Shown here one piece after another: positions 1-11,434 of a stretch of 64,000 nt of DNA. How positions within the stretch are numbered: position 1 is the first letter of the stretch; each line of letters opens with the position of its first letter. Origin of the DNA: Vermamoeba vermiformis. Taxonomy: Eukaryota > Tubulinea > Echinamoebida. The stretch covers positions 372,001-436,000 of the forward strand of contig JBEWZL010000282.1 in the NCBI GenBank assembly GCA_045837725.1, given 5' to 3'. The translations under genes and the position numbers were made by a program. The notes under the pieces are model-generated. The model searched no databases. It had not been told where the DNA came from and saw nothing but the letters and a program-made list of their open reading frames with translations.

Positions 1-710
1 GTCTGTTCGCGACTAGTGTAGGCATTGAGCGAGCCACCCATATTCTCGACTTCGAGTTCAATGTCTTGTTGGCTGCGCGATTGCGTGCCTTTGAAGGCCA
101 TGTGTTCCAAGAAGTGCGCCACACCGTTGTTCTTGTCAGTCTCGTACACTGAGCCAGCTGCAATCCACACACCAACAGTGGCTGTTTGACCAAAGCCGTC
201 TTCACTCACCACGCGGATCTTGTTCGCCAAAGTGGTCGAGCGAGTGGGCGGGAAGCTGGCCAAGTGGGGGACTACAATACCAGTGTGCACATTAGTAGCA
301 ACGTGAACTTGACGGGTTTGAGTATTTGTGAGTTTCTTGTTTTGGTTCTGAGAGAGAGCGGCCCAAGTGGTCTGCATCAACAGAAAATTAATTCAATAAC
401 CAGCGTTTGTGGGCATCAGAGTTCTAAATTTGTTGGCGATAATTATACAATTTATGTTATTGTCGAAACGCTATTAAAGAGAGTTATCAAAATAACACTC
501 TTGCAATAATAATTCATCTAAATCTGTCCAAAAAAATAATTATGCAATTTTACGCCACAAAATGACATGAAATATTACTTAGTAATTGATATATTCGTGA
601 TGAAATGAATAAATTGGTACCTTATTGCGACATCCAAGATTTTGCGAGATTTGAGCCTTGAGGTGTCTTGTTACAGAACCGACTCGAATTGATTTAATAG
701 CTCCAAGCAC
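1..710 (-). CDS. PMPCB: Mitochondrial processing peptidase beta subunit (N-terminal part, cut by window edge)
   Basis: Metallopeptidase subunit that removes presequences from proteins imported into the mitochondrial matrix. The exon at 1-371 reads through the M16 zinc site [11 protein letters not shown] (HxxEH), then the conserved stretch ending [10 protein letters not shown], which is typical of MPP beta. An intron at 372-620 (AATAAG|GTACC donor, GATGCAG acceptor) joins in phase to an upstream exon. That exon encodes [16 protein letters not shown], basic and without acidic residues, as expected of a mitochondrial presequence. This frame stays open to about 710 but has no ATG, so the first exon lies further upstream and I could not place it. 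The C-terminal three quarters lie outside the window. The alternative, a cytochrome bc1 core protein, is less likely because the zinc site is intact. Confidence 0.88.
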
Positions 711-1103
711 TTATTATGTATTATATAGCGCAACACCTGAATAAAATACAATACAGTTATTTTTGATAATGGTCAACAGAAATAAAAACGCAGATTGTAG
801 TTGTTGCTTGGGCGTTCATTCACTCCATCCACTACAATACTTACAATATATATGCCCTGCTTCTTCAGCACAAAAAAACGAATGGCCGTTTTGCGTCCGA
901 ACAGTTGGTGAAATCAGGATTATTTTGGTGCCCAGTGAATGCAGGGCTGGTGCCGAGTGGGCAGGACAAAAACAGATTTTCCTTGCTTGAAATTTATTTA
1001 GGGCTCATTCGAAGTTTTGATTGTATCCTTGCAACACCTCTTACGTCATTCTACTTAATTACTCCTTTAGTATTATTATCCTTAACTTCTTTTCCAGTTC
1101 ACG
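711..1103. promoter_or_regulatory. Intergenic/5' leader region between MPP beta and CAP
   Basis: This AT-rich stretch lies between divergent genes. Its end reads as a pyrimidine-rich tract with TTTTCCAG just before the CAP start codon, so CAP may have a 5'-UTR intron whose donor I could not fix. The first exon of the MPP beta gene may also start here. I see no other gene. Confidence 0.4.
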
Positions 1104-2704
1104 ATGTCGTTGGAATCTGTTATTGGTACCTTGGTTAAGCGTTTGGAGTCGGTTACTTCACGCTTGGAGGCCATTGAGAAGCAAGTTGGCAGTGGTAGTG
1201 GCTCTGCTGCACCCTCTGCACCCTCTGCTGCCTCTTCTGGTGGCTCTTCTGCCTCAGTCAACGACTTCGAGGATTTAATCAACGGTGCCTTCAAGGCTTA
1301 CGTCGCTGCTGCCAACAAGCTCGGTGGAGATCTTACCGCTCAAGTAAGTACTATTGGAGAATAAGCAGCGATTGGAGAATCTTGTTAATTGAGCAACATC
1401 CGATTAAAATTAAAAAATATCAAAAAAAATATTTTTATTAGGGTTGAAAGCCGTAAATTTCGCTTTATGGTATAAATATTAATATCTTGTTTGTGTAGGC
1501 CACTCTAGTTGAGAAAGCCGTGCAAGAATTGCACGATATTGTGGTTGCTGCCAGCAAAGCCAAGAAGCCGTCAGATGCTGAGCTGAACAACTTGACCGCC
1601 AACCTCAAGGCTCTCGCTGGTCAAATCGTCGAACACAAGGACAAATTGCGCACTTCCAAGCAATTCAACCACTTGTCCGCAGTCGCTGAAGGCATCAATG
1701 CCTTGTTGTGGGTGCTCGTGGCCCCCACACCTGGCCCCTTCGTCGCTGAAGCACGTGACAGCTCGACCTTCTACGTGAACAGAGTGCTCAAGGACCACAA
1801 GGGTGATGCTGACAACACCAATGTCGTCAACAACTGGGTCGCTTTCTTGAAGGAGATGGAAGCCTACATCAAGCGTCACCACACCACTGGCCTCACTTGG
1901 AATGCCAAGGGTGCTGCGCTCAGCGAAGTCGCCAAGCCCTCTGCCCCTGTTGCTGCTCCTCAATCGAGCGGTGGTGCTCCTCCTCCACCTCCTGGCCCTC
2001 CCCCACCACCTCTCGTGGTCGAGGCCGCTGAAGACCCCAATGCCCCTCCCTCCATGGGCGGTGTGTTCGCAGCCATCAATGCTGGCAACTTGACTGGTGG
2101 CTTGAAGAAGGTCACCAAAGAGATGAAGTCCAAGAACAACCCGGACAAGTCGAGCGTGGTGCCCGACACTGTGGGCAAGAAGACTGCTGCTCCCGCTGCT
2201 GCGAAGAAGACTGCGCCCAAGAAGCCTCCAGTGTTGGCTCTCGAAGGTCAAAAGTGGAAGGTCGAGTTCCAAGAGAACAATCAAGCTCTCGCCATCACTC
2301 CCAACCACTTCAAGGAAGTCGTCTATGTCTATCGCTGCGAGAACAGTGTCTTGCAAATTGACGGCAAGATCAACAGCATCATGGTCGACAGCTGCAAGAA
2401 GGTTGCCATCGTCTTCGACAACGCTGTGGCCTCGGTTGAAATTGTGAACAGCAGTGGCATGCAAGTGCAATGCAAGGGTGAAGTACCCTCTGTTGCCGTG
2501 GACAGAACTTCTGGCTGCCAGATCTACTTGACCGAGACTGGTGCCCCCAAGACTGACATCTACACCTCCGAATCATCTGAAATTAACATTTGCATCACCA
2601 AGCCCGATGCTGATCTCGTTGAATTCCCCGTGCCCACTCAATACAAGTCCAACTACATCAATGGCCAATTGGTCACTGAGGTCGTCAAGCACACTGGTGT
2701 GTAA
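1104..2704 (+). CDS. CAP: Adenylyl cyclase-associated protein (CAP/Srv2)
   Basis: Actin-recycling protein that binds cofilin-bound actin and G-actin. Exons 1104-1343 and 1499-2704 join in phase and give 481 aa, close to the usual 470-530. The order is: an N-terminal coiled-coil oligomerisation helix beginning MSLESVIGTLVKRLESV, a Ser/Ala/Gly linker, the helical folded domain (about 40-250), a polyproline tract around residue 275, a WH2-like segment (GLKKVTKEMKSKN) and the C-terminal beta-helix CARP domain. The 155-nt intron has a clear GTAAGT donor. The 3' end converges on USP14 with 120 bp between stop codons. Function follows from the family. Confidence 0.96.
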
Positions 2705-2824
2705 ATCAAGCCTGCTGAGCGTTGCCTGCGAGTGACACTCTCAACACGGACACGCGGTGTCTGTTTGTGTTTTTATTAACAAAAATAAACCTTTATATTA
2801 TTATTACTCCACGACCACGAATAC

Positions 2825-4382
2825 TTAATAGTTCTTGGCGCGGTACAACAACAAGTAAGCAATGTGCCAGTCACCGAGCGCACCAGTCAGCTTGCCAATG
2901 TCCTCGCGCGTCACTGCACTCACCTTGTCGTCGTCGTACAACAGCCAATCGTTCTCGTCGTGACTCTGACGCACCCACGCGACGTAGTGCCCGCTGTCTG
3001 CTGCGCGGCCCTTGTGCGACAGTACTCCCATCAGTTCGTACATGCCTGTGCGGTTCTCGCGAATGGAGTGATCGACTGTGAGCTCTGTGCCCTCTAGTTT
3101 GCTCTTGTTGATGCGATCGCGTTCAGGCTGCAGCTTGGCCTTGAGCTCATCCGTGCACAAGTCAAACATGTCCAGCACGAAGGGGAACTCAACTTTGCGC
3201 AGAATTTTTGACTTGGTCTTGGCTTGTTGCTTCCAAAAGAAGCGCACGAACTGCACATTGAGGTAGAAGGGAAGCTTTGAGATGCGGAATGTCTTGAGGT
3301 AGTTGGCAGTGCGCTGCAGCGAGGGCGAATTCTTTTCAATCTTCTCTTCGAGTCCTTGCTTGAGTCCGTCGTACAAGAAGTTGACAGCTTCGGTGATGTG
3401 ACACGGCAACTTCTCGAACTTCTCGGTGCTGTGCGTCACTGGCTCTTCGGGGGCATCGAGACACTTCATGGTGGACTGGTACTCGCCTTCGAACAGCTCG
3501 GTGATGGCGTTGCTGTTCTGATTGGTGCTGTTCGTCAACTTCTTCAAGCACCACATCAGCTGCGTGAAGGCCTCTTCAGCATCTTGTTGCATGTACTTGC
3601 CGTTCTCTTGCTGCGCGAATTGTGGGAACGCGCTTCTGAAGAGCTGCAGTGCGCTGTTAGTGCCAATATATATAGACTAGTGTGGGGGCTACTCACCAAC
3701 AGGAACTCGAGCGGCATCACTGAAGTGGCACTCTTCTCCATGTCCGCCATCAGCTTGCGGAATGCAGCAGTGGTGGTGACGCCAGGGTCGGTGTTGTTCG
3801 TGGCCGCAGGACGCCACTGCACCAGACTCTCGCGCAGCTCGGGCACGGCACGCAAGTACTGGATAGTGCTGTTCAGATAGCAGGTGTTGCCCAAGTTGAC
3901 GAGACCCCCTGGGTGCCCGAGATCCTTCTCAGGGGCAAGATCCTCCACGAATACTGTCTTGGTGGTGGGTTGAGCCAGCAGGGGATCTGAAGTGCCCATA
4001 AGCATAAAAGTCGCGCCACTTTTCAGCGCCAATTTGCTCCATTCGGTATCATCCTGATGTCCGTTAATATTTGCATGATGCCATTCAATCAATATCTTAC
4101 CTTGATGGTAGTTCCCTTAATCATCACTAAAAATGAAAATTTTTTAATTTAAAACTAATAATTCAATTTAAATTTACAAGCACTTACACTTCTGGCGCTC
4201 TGGCGGTACATTTGTGAGTGTATATATTTGGCTTTTAAAAACAACAGGCGACTCATTGAGATCGAGGTCGACATCTTTGTATGTCTCCTTCTGCCACTTG
4301 ATGTTTACTAGATAGCAATGTGAGATGGCATATTTAAAGCGCGTATATAGTGTATAGTCAAGGTACCTTTGATGGTGCTCAT
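2825..4382 (-). CDS. USP14: Proteasome-associated ubiquitin-specific protease USP14/Ubp6
   Basis: Deubiquitinase that binds the proteasome through an N-terminal ubiquitin-like domain and trims chains from substrates. Five exons join in phase to 445 aa: 4367-4382, 4188-4307, 4101-4126, 3697-4053 and 2825-3643. The Ubl domain runs from MSTIKVNIKWQKETYKDV to MLMG (about 1-75). The catalytic Cys box is GNTCYLNS (Cys about 112) and the His box is SGHYVAWV near the C-terminus. Two exons are tiny (16 and 26 nt). The intron at 3644-3696 requires the acceptor CTGCAG, giving EFLL-LFRSAFPQFA, which matches the family. The gene is divergent from dyskerin, with about 290 bp between the start codons. Confidence 0.95.
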
Positions 4383-4669
4383 TGTGCGGTGCTTGCAAAT
4401 GACTGGTTTGCACCACGCAAATTTTATTCACGACCCTGACCTGCACGGCTACGCGATACTGCAATGACAAGAGCTCATGGTCTATATATACTATGACTAT
4501 AGTAGTAGTGTAGATGAAGGCGGCTGAGCGCTAGCGCGGGAAGTTAAGAATTCTCTGCCTCCCTGCAGGGAGGAAATTATCTGACCGACAAAAGCCGAAC
4601 AGTTCCAAACAGTTCTGCTCGCTCGTTGGATCTGATCACTATAATATAGTAGCGCTATAATTATCAAAG

Positions 4670-6350
4670 ATGAGCGACGAATTCGTTATTAAGCCCTCCA
4701 AGACCCCTGAATCTGACACATCAGAATGGCCAATTTTGCTTCGCGTACGTGCCTTCAAAATATTTTAAATATATAAAAAATCATGTATAACACAATGTAT
4801 ACGCATTTTAATTCATATTTATAGCCACAAAATAATTTAAACTGATCTTTATTTGCGATCAGAATTTTGATAAGCTCCAAGTGCGCGAGGGACACTTCAC
4901 ACCCATCCCTAGCGGTTACAGTCCACTTAAGAGACCTATTGATGAATATGTCAGGTAATTATCAATTTTTTGCGTATCCACCGAGATGATAGATGATGCG
5001 ATTTAAAGTTGAACGGCAAGAAGAAATTGTTTGTAAATTCACCTCGCCCATTAATTTAACCAATATTTATGTGGATGATCTTCACGTATCTCGCGATGAT
5101 TACTAATCTCAATTGCACTGCGCAGATATGGTGTGATCAACTTGGACAAGCCAGCCAATCCCAGCAGTCACGAAGTAGTCGCTTGGATTCGTCGTATATT
5201 GAAGGTAGAGAAGACTGGTCACAGCGGTACTCTCGATCCTAAGGTTACTGGCTGTCTGATCGTCTGCGTGGATCGTGCGACACGTTTGGTCAAGTCGCAA
5301 CAAGGTGCCGGCAAGACCTACGTCTGCATTCTGCGTCTGCACGCACCCGTGGAGTTGGATCCGCTCAAGCGCGCACTGGAAACACTGCGCGGTGCTCTCT
5401 ATCAACGCCCGCCCTTGATCTCAGCCGTGAAGCGTCGCTTGAGAGTGCGCACGATCTACGACTCGACGCTGATTGAGTACGACCAAGAGCGTCACTTGGC
5501 CGTGTATCGCGTGGACTGCGAGGCTGGCACGTACATCCGAACACTGTGCGTGCACTTGGGTCTCGTGCTCGGTGTGGGCGGTCACATGCAAGAGCTGCGT
5601 CGTGTGCGCTCAGGCTCGATCAGCGAGGACATGGGCATTGTGACCATGCACGACGTGCTCGATGCGCAGTGGGTGTACGAGAACGAGAAGGACGAGACCT
5701 ACTTGCGTCGCGTGATCAAGCCCCTGGAGATCTTGCTCACCGATTACAAGCGCATTGTGGTCAAGGACAGCTGCGTGAATGCCATCTGCTACGGCGCCAA
5801 ACTCATGTTGCCCGGTCTGTTGCGCTTCGACTCGGAGATCAATGTCGATGACGTCGTCGTGTTGATGACCACCAAGGGCGAGGCGATTGCACTCGGTGTG
5901 GCGCAAATGACTGCCTCAGTGATGGCGACTTGTGATCACGGCGTGGTAGCCAAGATCAAGCGCGTCATCATGGAGCGCGACACCTATCCGCGTCGTTGGG
6001 GTCTCGGTCCGCGCGCGGTGATGAAGAAGAAGATGATTCAGGACGGCAAGCTCGACAAGTACGGCAAGCCCAACACGAACACACCCAAGGACTGGGTCGA
6101 GAACTACGTGGACTTGAGCGATCCTAATGCCCAGCCCATCTTTGGCAAGGGTCCCAAAGAACCTGTGGCCCCGGATGCGACTAACGACGGCATGGAGGTG
6201 TCTGAAGAGAAGAAGAAGGACAAGAAGAAGGACAAGAAGGACAAGAAAGAGAAGAAGCACAAGAAGGAGAAGAAGCGCAAGCACGAGTCGAATGAAGAGG
6301 ACAGCACTGAACAGCCCAAGAAAAAGAAGTCGAAGAAGTCAGATGAGTAA
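4670..6350 (+). CDS. DKC1: Dyskerin / Cbf5, H/ACA snoRNP pseudouridine synthase
   Basis: Catalytic subunit of H/ACA ribonucleoproteins, which isomerise uridine to pseudouridine in rRNA and snRNA; in the nucleolus. Exons 4670-4744, 4863-4954 and 5126-6350 give 463 aa, comparable to yeast Cbf5 (483). Visible parts are the dyskerin-like N-terminus ([20 protein letters not shown]), the TruB catalytic motif [12 protein letters not shown] with the active Asp, the PUA domain (about 290-365), and a Lys/Glu/Asp-rich tail ([16 protein letters not shown]) typical of eukaryotic dyskerin. The 5' intergenic region has AT-rich TATA-like sequence. ATG9 follows on the same strand. Confidence 0.97.
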
Positions 6351-6583
6351 AATAATATGGTTAATATCGTAATATAAATATAGCGCTATAAATTTAAAAT
6401 ACTGTCTTGCGTACTTCCTGTTAAAGCAGTTCACCCTAACAGATCTGTTTCGTTCGGTGAATTGTCGCGGAATTTTGTTTCGGCAAGCTGCTTTGTGCAC
6501 GGGCTGATTAATCAATAATAATAATATTGTAGTATAGTACACAACTCTGTATATAGTGTAAATTTGTATAGCTCTCTGCTCAC

Positions 6584-8705
6584 ATGGCTGATATAGAGAG
6601 TGGCAAGCAAGAGGCGTACACCCTCTTAGAAGAACACGATCAGTTCACTGGCGCCAAGTTGAATTTAAATAGCTTTTTAGCAAAGGTAATTATTGTGCCA
6701 ATATTCAATAATTATTACAATTAACGAATTCGACGGGGAGATGGGAAAAAGAATAAGACCATAATTCTTGTATTACAGGTGTACAAATATTACAATGGCA
6801 AAGGATTATTTTGTATGATGTTGGCGCGTATATTAACCGTAATGTAAGGAATTATAATTATTTTAATTAATTATTTTGTAATTCGTTCAATTTCGGATGA
6901 AATTTTATGCTCTGATTAACCACGTTAACTTTTAGTGCTTATGGTTTCTTGCTGTTTTGGGTGCTATTTTTGGCAGCATTTGTGGACTACGAAGAGTTGT
7001 TTTCCTCTTATTCCTTGCCCAAAGCAGTCAAATTCGATGTGGACAGAATACATCCGGTGCTCGCCCTATTCGAGATATTATTTGGCAGTTTCTGGCTGTG
7101 GATGTTCATCAAGCTACCACTAACATGGCGCGAGTACTGGGAGATACGAGCCTTCTATCGCGATCAACTGCACATTACCTCGTCCGATCTGCAGTGGATG
7201 CGCTGGAATGAAGTGACGCAACGCTTGAGTCAAATCAAAGAGCTGTCGTGGAGCAAAGACGAGCTGACTGCCCTCGACATTGCCAACATCATCATGCGTC
7301 GCGAGAACTACTGGATCGCACTGATCAATCACAACGTGCTGTCGCTGCCCTCGTGGACGATGAGTGGTCAGATATTCGAGTGGGGCGTCACACTGGCCGT
7401 GTTTGACTTGCTCACTTCACCCACACAGGGTGTCAGACTCGATGTCCTGCGCGCACACAACGACACACTCGCGCGTCGGCTGGCCCATCGATCGCGCGTG
7501 CTGGGTGTGTTGGGACTGGTGCTCGCGCCCTTCGTGTTGCTGGCACTGCTCGCCACTGCACTCGCGCGCTACGGCCCCGAACTGCGCTCACGACCCTCGG
7601 CCCTCGCACTGCGCGGCTGGACTGGCCACGCGCGCTGGATGTTCCGCGACTTCAACGAACTGCCGCACTACTGCGACGAGCGACTGGACAAGGCGTACAA
7701 GCCTGCGAGCAAGTACATCGACTCGTTCCAGTCCTACGCACTCACGCTGCTCGCCAAGTTCGCGCTGTTCGTGCTGGGTGCCGTGCTGATCGTGTTCATC
7801 GTGCTGTCGCTGATCAACGACACGGTGCTCACGCGCATGGAGATTATACCAGGGCACTGGACAGCGATCATGTTCTTGGGTGTGCTCGGCTCGGCATTTG
7901 CAGTGGTGCGCGGACTGTTGCCTGACGAGCCTGGCGGTGAAGATCCCAACGAGCTCATGCTGCAGATTGCTGGCCTCACGCATCAACTGCCAGACACGTG
8001 GATCGATCGCGCGCACACCTTTGAAGTGCGCGATCACTTCTCCGCGCTGTTTCAGCTGCGCATTGTGCTCTTCTTGCAAGAACTGTTCAGCGTCCTCACG
8101 ACTCCGCTGCTGCTCTTGTTCGTGCTGCCAAAACGAGCGCGTAAGTACCTTCCTTATTTGGCTGTGGCTAAAAATAGCGCTGATCACGTGATTACAGAGA
8201 ACATTGTCGACTTCTTCAACGAGTTCACCGTCTTTCAAGAAGGTCTCGGTCCTGTCTGCAAATTTGCAACTTTTGATCTCTCCGAACACGGCAACAAAGA
8301 GGTACGTGACACGTGTCAATCAATATTTGCAGGTCCTAATAATAGCTGCAGTACGGTGCCACCAAATCAACGGAGGATCCGCACAAGCAAACCAAGCACG
8401 GCAAGCTCGAGATGTCCATTGTGAACTTCAAAGCGCATTACCCAGAATGGCAATCACGTGACTGCGAAGAATTGTTGCAACGTGCCACTGAAGTTGACGA
8501 GGAAGAACTGCTGAGCACGCCGATGGATCGCAGCACAATGACACGCACGCTGCTCATGCACAAAGTGGCACACAACGCGCGCTCAGACCCCTCGCTGCGC
8601 AGTCACTACTACCCGACCTCGCTGCTCAATATCAACACGATGCAGCGCTCACGTCGCTCGTCTTCGGGCCTGTCCCCTGTCATCTTGGAGAGTCACGAGG
8701 AGTGA
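6584..8705 (+). CDS. ATG9: Autophagy protein 9 (lipid scramblase)
   Basis: Multipass membrane protein and phospholipid scramblase of Golgi-derived vesicles that seed autophagosomes. Five exons (6584-6685, 6779-6843, 6936-8140, 8198-8301, 8352-8705) give 609 aa. Family signatures are the first membrane region running into FVDYEELF, the helix around IHPVLALFEILFGSFWLWMF, and the conserved C-terminal core ENIVDFF, GLGPVCKFATFDLSEHGN and NFKAHYPEW. It is shorter than most ATG9 proteins (about 700-1000 aa) because the cytosolic N- and C-termini are trimmed. The intron at 8302-8351 contains the palindrome TGACACGTGTCA. The gene converges with the SCFD2-like gene, 75 bp apart. Confidence 0.93.
8307..8318. 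repeat. TGACACGTGTCA palindrome, ATG9 intron 4
   Basis: Exact copy, five bases after the 5' splice site of a 50-nt intron. Confidence 0.9.
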
Positions 8706-8780
8706 TGTGTATTGTACAGTAATAATATTCAATAAAAGAACGCAATAACTATGTACAATGTTTATTTAAGAGCGCCCTAT

Positions 8781-11225
8781 TTACCGCTGGAACAGCTGAT
8801 CGAACATCTGATCGGCGCTGGTGATGGAAGTGGAGGCGATGAGGAGGTGCGAGTGTTGCGTGTGCGGGGACTGTTGGAACACTTCTTTGAGCTCTTTGAC
8901 CTCGCTCCAAGTGATGCCACCAACCACAAAGACAATCAAGTTCTTGTTGTCTGTGGGACGTGGTTTGGAATGAAAGCCAAACTTGCTGTTCAGACGTTAG
9001 TGATCATAAGAACAAGGTGGGTGAGCGATGGCTAACAGTACCTGAACCCTTTCTTCAACAGCCCCTTGATAGAATACGACAGTTTCTTTAGGTCTGTCAG
9101 TTCGTGCTCGCGCTGATTGAGCACGTGATCGAGCACTTGACGTGTCAGTGCAGTGTATGTTTTGACACCTGTCGAGGTGTCTTTCATCAGTGAGCGATAG
9201 TCGCGCAGTCCAGTCCGCTGTGCGGTGATGGCGGTGAGTCGATCGATCACGTGCTCAATCTCGTCTTCGAGCTCCAACTGTACTTGCTGTCGTGTGTTTG
9301 CAGCCTCTTCGTTATTTGCTGTGTCCATCACTACGCGCTCGAGTTGTTCGCGCAAGACTGAATTCAACCACGTGACTGGTCGAGACTGCCAACAGATTAG
9401 TATTGCCATAAATGGCAAGCCTTGCACTTACAGGTGGCTGTTTGAAGTTGAGCAGTGTCGTGACGAGAAATTTCTTGATCTGCGCCGTGTCCTCCCAGCC
9501 CAGTGTCTGTTCGGTCAGTGAACTGTACAGCACGCACAGCATAATGAAATCTCTAGCGGAGATCACCGCAATGTCGTACGGATCACGTGCCGGATCACGT
9601 GGAGCAGTGCTGTTGATGAAGGTCTGATTGATGAGGTCCATGAACTGCGCGAATGAAGTGCGGTGTCCAGTGCGCTGATTGGTGGTGAGTGTCAGGCGCA
9701 CAATCAACATGAGTGCCTCGTGATAGCGATCGCTGTCACGTGACTGCACTGCTTGCAGAGCCACGCGCATCAACAGCAGCACGTGGTGGTGCGTGAAGGC
9801 CACATCGGGACACTGCGCGACAATGCTCTTCAACAGCTCGAGCGTGGATTTGACACTCGGCGCACTGTGTGACACGTTGACAGGTTTATCTCGGGCAATC
9901 TCCGCTGTCAACAAGCGCTTGACTTCAATGAGCAGTTCTTTGCTCTTCTTGCTGATCAGTGAGTTCAGCAGCTGTTGCGCGAGTGGCTTGACTGGCACTG
10001 TCAGGGGCCACGTGACTCGCAGCTCGCGCGGGAGATCGAGTTGTGGCACTGCACCACGTGACTGCGGTGTCAAAAGACTGATGACATCATGGCCCTGGGA
10101 GTCCACCAGGGCTTGAATGCTGTCCATTACATTGTCAGCTCCAAATTTAGCAGGTGCCACCAAATCGAATGTCTGCAAAAGAGTTGAGACAGCGTCATGA
10201 CACGAGTCAAACAGTGGTTCTTACGCGATCAATCAACAGCAGTGACACGGGACCAATGTCCGCGCTCTGTGTCTCGTGCTCGTGTTGTGCGCTGTGCTGT
10301 GCAATCACGGCCATGAGCTCATTGCCGATCAGATCGGAGGTAGCTCCGAGCACGTAACAGTCCACGTGATCGGTTGACAGCTTGACATCGAGCACGTGCA
10401 GCATGTCTTTGAGTGCGTGCACGCAATGCTTGAGATCTCGCTTGACACTTGCTGGCAACTGATCGACGTCGATGCTGTGACACGTGTCAATCGATGGGAC
10501 ATTGCCATAAATGGAAAGTGGCACTTACCGATCTTGAGCGTCTTTCCACTGCGGTTCAATGACAGGAAAACACTGGCAATGACTGACGAGCACATCCACG
10601 GGCTGAGCAGCACCAGTCACGTGCTCGACTAGCCGTTCAGTGAATGCGAGTGGCAGGTGTTCAATGCGCACGTGACTGTTCGCAGTGAGTCGTGGTGACA
10701 GCAAGCTAGGACAGTACTTACGCAGTGCGGTGATGTTTGCTCATCCAGTTGTGCAAGGTCGAGCTGTACGTCAAATACGCATCGTTCATGCCGCTGTGTG
10801 CCTCACTCGATTGCGTGCAGTACACGCGACACTGCTGCAGCGCGGAGGTCGCTTGGATCACGCGCTCAAACACTGCCTCCCACGCACTCAGCTCCGCATC
10901 TGAGTGCTTGGTGAGTAATTATTTTTGATGTACAATGTGTGGCCTCACCTAATATAAATATAGCACACTCCGCGTCTTCTATGATATTGAGCTGATCTAA
11001 ATTATTTTGTAGGTCCACAGAAATTACAGATCTCAAGGTGGTAAGAGAGTGAAAATAATCTGAAATATCTATATTGCTATCGACATATATTGCTTTCTTT
11101 TGTTCTGTGTTTAAGACGGCATCTAACTTTTGCCAAACATTTTTTCTCCATCCAGCGAGTGACAACGCAGCTCTGCTTTGATCTGTCTTTTGACTCGTAA
11201 TATTTTCTTTCAATAAGTTCCACAT
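8781..11225 (-). CDS. SCFD2: Sec1/Munc18-family protein, SCFD2-like
   Basis: SM proteins bind syntaxins and guide SNARE-mediated membrane fusion; SCFD2 is the poorly studied branch linked to ER-Golgi traffic. Seven exons (10949-11225, 10722-10899, 10529-10675, 10225-10474, 9432-10172, 9042-9385, 8781-8985) join in phase to 713 aa, near human SCFD2 (684). Diagnostic parts are VSLLLIDRTFDLVAPAKFGADN in the middle, and the C-terminal NLIVFVVGGITWSEV, the SM-family 'VVGGIT' strand. An intron junction falls inside the first motif. Two introns share a CCATTTATGGCAAT block. CACGTG is strikingly frequent here, in coding and intronic sequence alike. Another SM subfamily is possible, but the N-terminal region resembles SCFD2 best. 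Confidence 0.8.
9386..9431 (-). promoter_or_regulatory. CArG-like box CCATTTATGG inside a 46-nt intron of the SCFD2-like gene
   Basis: The intron contains CCATTTATGGCAAT on the coding strand. The intron at 10475-10528 of the same gene contains the same 14 bases. CC(A/T)6GG is the known SRF/MADS site; any function here is unproven. Confidence 0.35.
10478..10489. repeat. TGACACGTGTCA palindrome, SCFD2-like intron 3
   Basis: Exact copy, immediately before the acceptor CAG of a 54-nt intron. Confidence 0.9.
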
Positions 11226-11434
11226 GCTCTTTGTTGTGGCTCGTCAGGTCGCAGAATCAAAATAACTTGACAATGGCAGATCTGACGTCACTGGCGCACT
11301 GAAATTTCAACGATGATTAAAAAACGAATAGTGTACTGCCCTCAATAACGGCTATTAAATACTGTAAGATATAAGGATAGTAATTACAAGCAGTTTAATT
11401 GTCCACAGTGGCTATATCACATATGCTACAGTAC

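Noticed and set aside
1571-2470. 299-codon minus-strand frame opposite CAP
   Set aside because: A shadow of the strongly biased CAP coding sequence. No family match and no splice structure.
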